Shown one piece after another: positions 8,053 to 15,582 of a DNA stretch of 64,000 bases. This stretch comes from Planctomycetota bacterium (GTDB lineage: Bacteria; Planctomycetota; UBA1135), in NCBI GenBank assembly GCA_021776795.1, contig JAJFFC010000031.1, positions 27,135 to 91,134 on the forward strand, written 5' to 3'. Numbering within the stretch: position 1 is the first letter of the stretch; the number at the start of each line of letters is the position of its first letter. Position numbers and translations under genes: made by a program. The notes beneath the pieces were generated by a model. The model was not told the origin of the DNA and searched no databases. It saw only the letters and a list, made by a program, of their open reading frames with translations.

Positions 8053-8081
8053 TTGTGAGCTTTTAGGCACAAAATATTGTG
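8053..8081 (+). promoter_or_regulatory. Candidate promoter with NrdR-box-like palindrome for the reductase gene
   Basis: TTGTGA (8053-8058), a 16-base spacer and TATTGT (8075-8080) form a sigma-70-type promoter. CACAA-AATA-TTGTG (8068-8081) overlaps the -10 box and resembles the NrdR box (consensus roughly acaCwAtATaTwGtgt) that represses ribonucleotide reductase genes when dATP is abundant. NrdR usually binds two boxes; only one is clear here. The implied transcript would begin about 35 bases before the ATG at 8123. Confidence 0.5.
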
Positions 8082-8122
8082 GTGATTTGAGCAGAAAAGG
8101 AGCCCTCAAAAAAGCTAAGGTC

Positions 8123-11100
8123 ATGCCCAGACTGAACCAGCCCTCCATGATTCGCCCGCACACCTCGACCTCCCCGGATTCTGGCCTCGACCAGGCCGTG
8201 CCAGCCCTCTCGCCTGCCCCCCAGGACCTCCCTGAGCCGCTTCTCGCGGACAACGCGAAAACGGTCCTCGCCAATCGCTATTTGGCCAAAGATGGCATCA
8301 GCGGAGAGATCATTGAGGAGCCGCGCGACTTGTTCTGGCGCGTGGCCACCGCTGTGGCGCGTCCCGAGTACGAAGAGGGTGGTGCCGAGCAGGGCGACGC
8401 CTGGGCCCGCCGCTTCTATGAGCTGATGGCGACCGGCACCTTCATGCCGAACTCGCCGACACTGATGAACGCCGGTCGCTCCATGGGCATGCTCTCCGCC
8501 TGCTTTGTGCTGCCGGTCGAAGATTCCATCGACGGCATCTTCACCACGCTGAAGCATGTGGCCCTGATTCAGAAGGCGGGTGGTGGCACCGGCTTCAGCT
8601 TCTCGCGCCTGCGCCCAGATGGCGACATCGTTTCGTCGAGCGGCGGCCGAACCTCGGGCCCGCTGTCTTTTATCGATGCCTTTAGCTCCGGCACAGAAGC
8701 CATCCAGCAGGGTGCCTTCCGCCGCGGCGCCAACATGGGCGTGATGCGCTGCGACCACCCCGATGTGGTCGAGTTTGTCTGCGCCAAAGATGACCTTTCG
8801 CGCTGGACCAACTACAACGTTTCCGTCGCGGCCACCAATGATTGGATGCAGCAGGTCGTGGACCACCCCAACGAACCTTTGGTGGTGGTGAACCCCAACG
8901 GGGGCCGCAAGGGTTGGCTGCAGAAGACCGAAGGGCGCCGTCGTTCCCTGGTCGACGCCGATGCCTTTGCCGCTGGCGAGCCCGAGGCGAGCAAGCAGTA
9001 CTGGACCAACGGCGAAGTCTTTGACTTGGTGACCCAACATGCTTGGAAGAACGGCGAGCCGGGCCTGCTGTTCCTCGACCGCGCCAACGAAGACAACCAA
9101 GTCCCGCACCTCGGCGACTACGAAGCGACCAATCCTTGTGTGACTGCAGATACTTGGGTCCTGACGGAGGAAGGTCCGCAGCAGGTGAAGTCCTTGCTTG
9201 GCAAGCCCATGCGCATTGCCGTGGACGGGCAGTGGCACCACACCACCGCTCAAGGCTTCTTCTCCACCGGCGAAAAAGGAACCTTCCGCCTGCGCGCTAG
9301 CAATGGCATGGAATTGCGCCTGACTGCCAACCACCCGGTACGCAAGGTGACCAAGCGTACGCGCTGGCGCCTAGAGTCGGCATGGGTAGAGCTGCAGGAC
9401 CTCCAGATTGGCGATGAAATCATGTTGCATGATCACCGCAAGCTCGAAGCTTGGCAGGGTCAGGGCAGCGAAGAAGAAGGTTACCTCCTGGGTTTGTTGC
9501 AAGGCGATGGAACTCTGCGCAAGCAAGGCGCCACCCTTTCCGTTTGGGCGGCTAAACACGTCGATGGCGCTATCAACCCTGCAGCCCTGTCGGTGATGGG
9601 CGCTGCGGAATCAGCGCTGTCCACCCTCACCCATCGCGCCGACTTCGCTGGCTTCCATGAGATTGCCTCGCGTAACGAATGGCGCGCAACCTCGGCCTCG
9701 CTGCGCGACCTTGCCGCCCAGTACGGCATGAAGCCCGGCGCAAAAGAGCCGAGCGATGCCGTAGAAGCAACTTCTTCGGACTTCCACATTGGTTGGTTGC
9801 GCGGTCTCTTTGATGCCGATGCCAGCGTTCAGGGCAGCTTAGACAAAGGCGTTTCCGTGCGCCTTGCCCAAAGCTCCTTCCCTTTGCTGCAGCGAGCGCA
9901 ACGCATGCTCGCGCGTTTAGGCGTGCAAAGTCGCATTCTCCAGGATTTAGATCAATTTGAGTTGCTCATCACCGGGTCCAATCTCGGTATGTTTGCGGAG
10001 CGGATTGGCTTTGCCGATGTCGAGAAGACCGAGAAGTTGGAGCAACTGCTTGGCAGCATGCAACGGCGTCCTAACCAGGAGCGGTTTTTCACCGCAGTAG
10101 AGGCCATCGAGGCCGATGCTACGGAAGAGGTGTTCGATGTCCAGGTCCCTGGCCCACATGCCTTTGATGCCAATGGCCTTTATGTGCATAACTGTGGCGA
10201 ACAGTGGTTGCTGCCTTATGGCTCGTGCAACTTGGGCTCATTGAACCTGGGTCGTTTCTACCGCCAAGATGCGCCGGAGTCGGCGCCATGGCAAGAGCGC
10301 ATGGACTGGGAGGCCTTTGATACCGCCGTTGCCGAAAGCACGCGTTTCCTTGACGACGTCATCTCCGTCAACAACTATCCGATTGACGAAATCCGTGCTC
10401 GCGCCGACGAAGAGCGCCGGATTGGATTGGGCGTGATGGGATTTGCCGACCTCTTGTTCAAGCTTGGGGTGCGTTACGGTTCGGAGCAAAGCTTCGACAT
10501 CGCGCGCGGTCTCTCGGCGCGCCTGACCGAGCAATCTCTCGCGACTTCCGAAGCCTTGGTTGCCGAGGCAGGTCGCGAACCTTTCGGCGCCTGGGAAGGC
10601 TCCAAGCCCCATGTCGAAGGCCGCGCGCCGCGGCGCAACTCGCATGTCACCACCGTGGCACCGACCGGCACGATTTCGATCATCGCTGGCTGCTCCGGCG
10701 GGATTGAGCCTTTGTTCTCCCTCGCCTTCCAACGTCAGGTGATGAAAGACGCCGACGGCGTGCCTGTCGTCATGCGCGAAGTCGATCGCGATTTCGAAGA
10801 GTCCATGCGCAAGGCCGGTGTCAGCCCAGAGGGCAGCGAAGCCGCCATCCAAACCGCGATGGAAGACGGCAGCATTCAGCAAGCCGACTTGCCGCAAGAG
10901 CTGCTCGATGTCTTTGTCACCGCACATGATGTGGTTCCGGAAGAGCACATCATGATGCAAGCGGCGTGGCAATCCTCGATTGACAACGCGGTTTCGAAGA
11001 CCATCAACCTGCCGCACGATTGCGACGAAGAAGGCGTACGCACCGCCTATCTACTGGCTTGGCGCGAAGGCTGCAAAGGCGTTACCGTTTACCGCGATGG

Positions 11101-11731
11101 TTGCCGCGACATGCAACCGATGGCTTTGCAGGCCAAGGAAGCGGAAACCGCTGAACCTGCCACGCCAAAAGCCTTGGAGCCAGAGCGTTTGCCGGAAATC
11201 ATGCCGAGCATTCGCATCCGCCAGGTGACACCATTCGGCAATATGCACGTCAAGCTTTCGGTCGACCCCACGCGCGATCGCGAAATGGAAGTCTTTGCGC
11301 AGTTGGGCAAGGGGGGCGACGTCGCCAACTCCGACTTGGAAGCGATTTGCCGCATGCTGTCCTTGTTCCTGCGCTGCGGTGGCGATTTGCAAATGGCGTT
11401 GCGCCAACTCGAAGGCATCGGCAGTTCGTTGACCGTGCCGAGCCGCGACGGGCGCATCATGTCTTTGGCCGACGGTTTAGCTACTGCCTTGAAGCGTTAT
11501 CTCATGGCCAAGGAAGCTTGCGGTCTGCGCGCGATCTTGCTCGGCGAAGTCGACGCTGATGCCTACAGCCATGTCGACGAAGACATGCCGGCACCGCCAC
11601 GCTCCAAGAATCGCAAAGGCACCGGCACCGGTGGCGCGTTCAAGGTGAAGTGTCCTTCCTGCGAAACGGGGCAACTCAGTTTCGAAGAAGGCTGCTGCAA
11701 GTGCCCTAGCTGCGGCTTTTCACAGTGCTAG
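8123..11731 (+). CDS. nrdJ: Adenosylcobalamin-dependent (class II) ribonucleotide reductase, intein-containing
   Basis: The 1202-residue precursor consists of N-extein 1-338, intein 339-690 and C-extein 691-1202; splicing gives about 850 residues. Reductase motifs include FMPNSPTLMNAG, SACFVLPVEDS (first redox Cys), NPCGEQ spliced across the intein junction (Asn, thiyl-radical Cys and Glu of the active site), GSCNLGS (second redox Cys) and PTGTISIIAG. The C-terminus is a Cys-rich ribbon ending CPSCGFSQC, the usual mobile redox tail. It makes deoxyribonucleotides with B12 and needs no oxygen. I chose the ATG at 8123 because it lies just after AAGG and fits the predicted promoter; a longer frame to 8021 would begin upstream of that promoter. 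The 3' end overlaps the convergent cysteine desulfurase by 12 bases. Confidence 0.95.
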   Translation: MPRLNQPSMIRPHTSTSPDSGLDQAVPALSPAPQDLPEPLLADNAKTVLANRYLAKDGISGEIIEEPRDLFWRVATAVARPEYEEGGAEQGDAWARRFYELMATGTFMPNSPTLMNAGRSMGMLSACFVLPVEDSIDGIFTTLKHVALIQKAGGGTGFSFSRLRPDGDIVSSSGGRTSGPLSFIDAFSSGTEAIQQGAFRRGANMGVMRCDHPDVVEFVCAKDDLSRWTNYNVSVAATNDWMQQVVDHPNEPLVVVNPNGGRKGWLQKTEGRRRSLVDADAFAAGEPEASKQYWTNGEVFDLVTQHAWKNGEPGLLFLDRANEDNQVPHLGDYEATNPCVTADTWVLTEEGPQQVKSLLGKPMRIAVDGQWHHTTAQGFFSTGEKGTFRLRASNGMELRLTANHPVRKVTKRTRWRLESAWVELQDLQIGDEIMLHDHRKLEAWQGQGSEEEGYLLGLLQGDGTLRKQGATLSVWAAKHVDGAINPAALSVMGAAESALSTLTHRADFAGFHEIASRNEWRATSASLRDLAAQYGMKPGAKEPSDAVEATSSDFHIGWLRGLFDADASVQGSLDKGVSVRLAQSSFPLLQRAQRMLARLGVQSRILQDLDQFELLITGSNLGMFAERIGFADVEKTEKLEQLLGSMQRRPNQERFFTAVEAIEADATEEVFDVQVPGPHAFDANGLYVHNCGEQWLLPYGSCNLGSLNLGRFYRQDAPESAPWQERMDWEAFDTAVAESTRFLDDVISVNNYPIDEIRARADEERRIGLGVMGFADLLFKLGVRYGSEQSFDIARGLSARLTEQSLATSEALVAEAGREPFGAWEGSKPHVEGRAPRRNSHVTTVAPTGTISIIAGCSGGIEPLFSLAFQRQVMKDADGVPVVMREVDRDFEESMRKAGVSPEGSEAAIQTAMEDGSIQQADLPQELLDVFVTAHDVVPEEHIMMQAAWQSSIDNAVSKTINLPHDCDEEGVRTAYLLAWREGCKGVTVYRDGCRDMQPMALQAKEAETAEPATPKALEPERLPEIMPSIRIRQVTPFGNMHVKLSVDPTRDREMEVFAQLGKGGDVANSDLEAICRMLSLFLRCGGDLQMALRQLEGIGSSLTVPSRDGRIMSLADGLATALKRYLMAKEACGLRAILLGEVDADAYSHVDEDMPAPPRSKNRKGTGTGGAFKVKCPSCETGQLSFEEGCCKCPSCGFSQC
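9137..10192 (+). mobile_element. Intein with LAGLIDADG homing endonuclease in NrdJ
   Basis: A 352-residue protein-splicing element. It starts at Cys1 (CVTADTWVL), has the block B motif TANHPVRK with its TxxH at intein residues 63-66, and ends in block F with GLYVHN and a following Cys, the complete set for a class 1 intein. Between the splicing halves are two LAGLIDADG motifs, LLGLLQGDGTL (about 117-127) and WLRGLFDADAS (220-230), each with an acidic residue at the metal-binding position, so the endonuclease may be active and the element mobile. Removal joins NP to CGEQ, so the +1 Cys nucleophile of splicing becomes the radical-bearing catalytic Cys of the reductase. Confidence 0.95.
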
Positions 11732-12886
11732 CTTAAAGGCCTGCAGTGTGCGTTGGAGATCGGCGTCGGTCTCCACGCCGCTGAGGCTGACGCGCAACAC
11801 GCTGTTGCCGAGTTCTTTCGGCAAAGCAATCGCTTGCAGCACTGCCGATTCGGTGTGGCCATGGCTATTGCAGGCACTACCACTTCCCACATAAATCCCA
11901 TGCTGTTCCAAGCGATGGAGGAATGGTTCCGCGCGTTGGCCAGGCAGGGCAAGAGACAGCACCGCGCCGAGGCAAGAGGCCTCCGCTTCGGGGCCGAGCA
12001 CGACTAAGTCGGGGAAGATTTCGCGCAAGCCTTGGAGCAGGGTTGCGCGGCGGCGATAGAACATTTGCGGATCTTGCGCCAAGGCTTCGGCGCGCCATTT
12101 TGCGGCTGCGGCCATCGCGGCAATGCCCATGGTGTTCTCGGTGCCGCTGCGTAAGCCACCTTCATGGCCGCCGCCGCGGAACAGAGGCTCCGGCTCTGGA
12201 GCACCCTCGCGCAACAACAAGGCGGCGGTGCCGCGCAAGCCGCCAAACTTATGCGCAGCCACCGCCAAACTGTCGGCGCGGGTCATGGCAAGAGGTAGCG
12301 GCAACTTGCCAGCAGCTTGCACCGCATCGCAATGAAACAGAGCGTTGGGGGCTTTGCTGCGTAAGGCGGCCACTAGGTGCGCGATAGGCTGCACCGTGCC
12401 GATCTCGTTATTGGCTAAATGCACTACCGCCATCACTACCGTGGCATCGGCGGCGTTGGCGAGAGTTTCGGGAGCGAGCAAGCCCTCTGCGTCGACCGGC
12501 AGGACGTCGACCTGAAAGTCTTCGACCTCCAATGCACGCGCGGCTTCGAGGGCACTTGGATGCTCGATTGCCGAAACCAAAATGCGCGGCGTGGCACCGG
12601 CGCGGCGGACCGGAGCAGCGAGCACCCGCGCCAAGCCCTGAATCCCGAGGTGATTACTCTCGGTGCCGGTGGCGGTCCAAATCACGCGGTAGCCATCGGC
12701 GCCGAGGGCGCGGGTGAGCTGGCGTCGCGAAGTTTCGACCACGCGCGCCGCCGCTGCGCCCGCGGCATGCAGCGACCCCGGATTGGCATAAGCCTCTTCT
12801 ACCGCCTGCTGAAAGGCGGCCAAGGCCACCGGCAGCGGCGGCGTGGTCGCCGCGTGGTCGAGGTAGAGGGGTGGGTCAGAACTCAC
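11720..12886 (-). CDS. Cysteine desulfurase (NifS/IscS-like)
   Basis: A 388-residue fold-type I PLP enzyme starting YLDHAATTPP, the family opening. The PLP lysine is in VAAHKFGG, GTESNHLG and AIEHPS lie in the cofactor site, and the catalytic Cys is in GSGSACNSHG, on the short loop of group I (IscS/NifS) enzymes. It takes sulfur from cysteine as a persulfide for Fe-S cluster or tRNA thiolation. No iscU or sufU scaffold gene is adjacent, so its client is unknown. The GTG at 12886 is chosen because it lies six codons before the first strand; a longer frame to 12946 would overlap the next gene's start. The stop lies inside the convergent reductase gene. Confidence 0.9.
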   Translation of the reverse strand: MSSDPPLYLDHAATTPPLPVALAAFQQAVEEAYANPGSLHAAGAAAARVVETSRRQLTRALGADGYRVIWTATGTESNHLGIQGLARVLAAPVRRAGATPRILVSAIEHPSALEAARALEVEDFQVDVLPVDAEGLLAPETLANAADATVVMAVVHLANNEIGTVQPIAHLVAALRSKAPNALFHCDAVQAAGKLPLPLAMTRADSLAVAAHKFGGLRGTAALLLREGAPEPEPLFRGGGHEGGLRSGTENTMGIAAMAAAAKWRAEALAQDPQMFYRRRATLLQGLREIFPDLVVLGPEAEASCLGAVLSLALPGQRAEPFLHRLEQHGIYVGSGSACNSHGHTESAVLQAIALPKELGNSVLRVSLSGVETDADLQRTLQAFKLAL

Positions 12887-12910
12887 GCCAGCATTTTGGC
12901 ATGACGCACG

Positions 12911-12916
12911 TAGAAT
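12911..12916 (+). promoter_or_regulatory. -10 hexamer TAGAAT of the M24 peptidase gene
   Basis: TAGAAT ends 8 bases before the ATG at 12925 and lies downstream of the in-frame ATG at 12901, so it favours 12925 as the start and a leaderless message. Confidence 0.5.
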
Positions 12917-12924
12917 CACCTGAC

Positions 12925-14334
12925 ATGCTTGCTCTTCTCTCGACATCTCTCCTCGCGATGGCTGCTATGCCCCAGCAGCACGCGGAAGACGGCCGTGGCC
13001 AGGAACTGTTCACCCAGCAGTGGCACGCCGAGCGCCGCGACGCACTTCTCGACTTCTTCGCCGAAAAGGAGCCGGGCATCATCGTGCTGCGCGGCAAGGC
13101 CAGTAACCCGGACTACCGCGAGTTCCGCCAAGACAACAATTTTTGGTACTTCACCGGCATCACCACGCCCAATGCGGTGCTGGTCATGACCACCGACAAC
13201 CGCAAGCAGTACATCCTGGTGCCGCCGAGCTCGGCTGACCTGGAGCGTTGGTTGGGTGACTTGGTCGACCCTGAAGAAGCTCGCGAAATCACCGGCATCG
13301 AGAACGCCATGGAAGTGGGGCAGAGCGGTGGCTTCGGGCCGAACAACTACAAAGGCTTGACCAAACTCATGGGCGAGTTGAGCGAGACCTACAAAACGAT
13401 TTATGTGCAGCGGCAGCCGGCGGAAAACTGGATGATGTCGCGCGATAACTTGCAGGGTTGGCTGCGTGAACAGCGCGGCGATCCCTACGACGGCCGCTAT
13501 TGGCGCGAAGGGCAGTTCTTTGAGAAGCTCAAAGAAACCTATCCCGAGTCCACTGTCAAAGACATTTCGGTCACCCTCGACGCCATGCGCGTGGTCAAGA
13601 CGGAAGAAGAACTGGAAGCCATGCGCCGCGCTTCCGCTGCCAGTGGTGCTGGCCATGAAGCCGTCATGAGCAGCGCCATGCCGGGTGATTACGAATGGCA
13701 GTTGGCTTCGCGCATGGCCTATGAGTTCCGTAATGCCGGCGGCATGGGGCAAGGTGCCTATGCACCGATTGTCGGTAGTGGCATTCGCGCTTGCACGTTG
13801 CACTACAACGAGAACAACAAGCAGATTGCCGATGGCGAAGTGGTCATGATTGATTATGGCGCCGAATACAACCACTACGTGGCGGATATCTCGCGCACTT
13901 GGCCGGTTGGGCGTACGTGGAGTAATCGTGAACGCGAGGTCTACCAGGCGGTTTACGATGCACAAGAGGCGGCCTTTGCCGCATGCAAGCCAGGGGCAAC
14001 TCTGGGTTCGGTGCACCAAGCCGCTGCGCGAGTTTTGGAAGAACGCGGTTTCCGCGACGCCTTCTGGCACAGCACCAGCCACTGGTTGGGCATGGCCACG
14101 CACGACGTCGGCCAGCGCAACGCGCGCTTTAAGCCTGGCATGGTGATTACTGTGGAGCCTGGGGTGTACTTGCCCGAGGAGGGAATCGGTGTGCGCATTG
14201 AAGACGTGGTGGCGATCACCGAAGACGGTTATGAAGTGCTGTCTTCCATGATTCCCCGCGACGCCGATGCGATTGAAGCCATGCGCGCCGAAGCTTGGGA
14301 CGCCGCCGAAGCGACCGCGAAAGCAGAGCGTTGA
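12925..14334 (+). CDS. Aminopeptidase P-type Xaa-Pro peptidase (M24B), probably exported
   Basis: A 469-residue protein. The first 15 residues (MLALLSTSLLAMAAM) look like a signal peptide with no basic start. An AMP_N domain (about 20-190) precedes the creatinase-fold catalytic domain. The two-metal ligands are present: Asp in VMIDYGAEYN, Asp in YVADISRTW, His in HSTSHWLGM, Glu in TVEPGVYLP and Glu in RIEDVV. Such enzymes remove an N-terminal residue that precedes proline, here probably in the periplasm. The C-terminus is a short Ala/Glu tail. The stop overlaps the TTG start of the ketoacyl synthase, so the two are translationally coupled although their functions are not obviously linked. Confidence 0.9.
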   Translation: MLALLSTSLLAMAAMPQQHAEDGRGQELFTQQWHAERRDALLDFFAEKEPGIIVLRGKASNPDYREFRQDNNFWYFTGITTPNAVLVMTTDNRKQYILVPPSSADLERWLGDLVDPEEAREITGIENAMEVGQSGGFGPNNYKGLTKLMGELSETYKTIYVQRQPAENWMMSRDNLQGWLREQRGDPYDGRYWREGQFFEKLKETYPESTVKDISVTLDAMRVVKTEEELEAMRRASAASGAGHEAVMSSAMPGDYEWQLASRMAYEFRNAGGMGQGAYAPIVGSGIRACTLHYNENNKQIADGEVVMIDYGAEYNHYVADISRTWPVGRTWSNREREVYQAVYDAQEAAFAACKPGATLGSVHQAAARVLEERGFRDAFWHSTSHWLGMATHDVGQRNARFKPGMVITVEPGVYLPEEGIGVRIEDVVAITEDGYEVLSSMIPRDADAIEAMRAEAWDAAEATAKAER

Positions 14335-15572
14335 ACGACAATCCAATTGTCATCACCGGGGCCGGTGCGGTAACTCCGCTCGGCCCCGATTTGCCTTCCT
14401 CTTGGTCGGCCTTGTGCGCCGGCGAAGTTGCCTTGCGCGCGGCAGGTTCTGGGTTTGCGTCGGGGCTTGAAGATTTGGCGATTGCTCCTGCGCGACTAGC
14501 CGAAGCCATCGCGCGAGAAGGATTTAGCCCACGCGAACTCCGGCGTTTAGATCCGGTAGCCGTCATGACTTTGTGTGCCGCCGCCGAGGCCGCCGCCCAA
14601 GCAGGCATCGAGGGCGAAGCCGCCGACGGGGTATTGCTGGGGATTGGCTATGGCGCCACGACCACACATTTAGCGACATCGGCCAAGATTGAAGCTGGCA
14701 AAGCGGCACGCTTAAGCCCCTTCACCATTCCAGCTTCCATGCCCAATGCCGCCGCCAGTGAGTTGGCGATTCGCCGCGGATTGGGAGGCCCGGCCTGGAC
14801 GGTCGGCACCGCCTGCGCCTCTGGCCTAGATGCCCTCGGGCAAGCCTGGCTGATGTTGCGCGCAGGTCTGTGCACTCGCGTGTGGTGCGGAGGCAGCGAA
14901 CACATCGACGACAACTGGGGTGTCGGTGGCATGGCCGCTGCCAAGGCTTTGGCCAAAGTCGAAGAAGGCACGGCGGAAGGGCAACCGGCGCCGGTGTTGC
15001 GGCCCTTTGATCAGCGCCGCCAGGGCACCGCGGTCGGTAGCGGTGCCGCCATCTTTGTCATGGAAACCGAAGCTAGTGCCCAAGCCCGCGGCGCCAACAT
15101 CTTGGCCCGCGTGCTCGGCTACGGCGCCAGCGCCGATGCCCATCACATCACTGCGCCGCAACCCGATGGCGATGGGGCCGCGCGTTCGATGCAGGCGGCT
15201 TTGGCCGCAGCCGGGCTGAAGCCAGAAGAAGTCGTCGGCGTGTTCGCCCATGGCACCGGCACCCCCTTGAACGATGCCATGGAAGTGGCCGCGATGGCAC
15301 AGGTTTTCGGCGCCGATGTCCCGCCCTTCACCAGCACCAAAGGCCAATATGGTCATGCCATGGGCGCAAGCGGCGCCTTGCATGCCGCCTTTGCGCTCAC
15401 CGCGCTTGCGGCCAATCACATTCCGCCCACCGTGAGTTGTGAGCAGCCGGACTCCACCTTGCCACATCTGCCGGTGTTGCCCGGGCAAGAAACCGGGTGC
15501 ACTGGACCAGTACTCATCAACGCCTTCGGCTTCGGCGGTCACAACGCGAGTTTCCTGCTCGCGCCAGCGTAG
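14331..15572 (+). CDS. Beta-ketoacyl-ACP synthase (KAS I/II, FabF-like)
   Basis: A 413-residue thiolase-fold protein. The start is a TTG overlapping the previous stop codon (TTGA); it is followed directly by NDNPIVITGAGAVTPLG, the normal first strand. The Cys-His-His triad is complete: Cys in TACASG, His in AHGTGTPLND, and Lys plus His in STKGQYGHAMGASG. The enzyme condenses an acyl chain with malonyl-ACP. No ACP, reductase or dehydratase gene is near, so it may be a stand-alone elongating enzyme or serve a small specialised pathway with the sulfatase-like neighbour. It is shorter and more divergent in the N-terminal third than housekeeping FabF. The next gene begins 10 bases after the stop. 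Confidence 0.88.
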   Translation: MNDNPIVITGAGAVTPLGPDLPSSWSALCAGEVALRAAGSGFASGLEDLAIAPARLAEAIAREGFSPRELRRLDPVAVMTLCAAAEAAAQAGIEGEAADGVLLGIGYGATTTHLATSAKIEAGKAARLSPFTIPASMPNAAASELAIRRGLGGPAWTVGTACASGLDALGQAWLMLRAGLCTRVWCGGSEHIDDNWGVGGMAAAKALAKVEEGTAEGQPAPVLRPFDQRRQGTAVGSGAAIFVMETEASAQARGANILARVLGYGASADAHHITAPQPDGDGAARSMQAALAAAGLKPEEVVGVFAHGTGTPLNDAMEVAAMAQVFGADVPPFTSTKGQYGHAMGASGALHAAFALTALAANHIPPTVSCEQPDSTLPHLPVLPGQETGCTGPVLINAFGFGGHNASFLLAPA

Positions 15573-15575
15573 AAT
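15570..15575 (+). promoter_or_regulatory. -10 hexamer TAGAAT of the sulfatase-like gene
   Basis: TAGAAT ends 7 bases before the ATG at 15583 and overlaps the stop codon of the upstream gene. It would give the sulfatase-like gene its own leaderless start inside an otherwise close-packed cluster. Confidence 0.45.
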
Positions 15576-15582
15576 CTGGCCT

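Noticed and set aside
8063..9334. 423-codon antisense frame over the reductase gene
   Set aside because: Its translation has no recognisable domain and lies opposite the conserved N-extein.
12916..14346. 476-codon antisense frame over the M24 peptidase gene
   Set aside because: Codon-composition shadow of a complete, motif-bearing gene on the plus strand.
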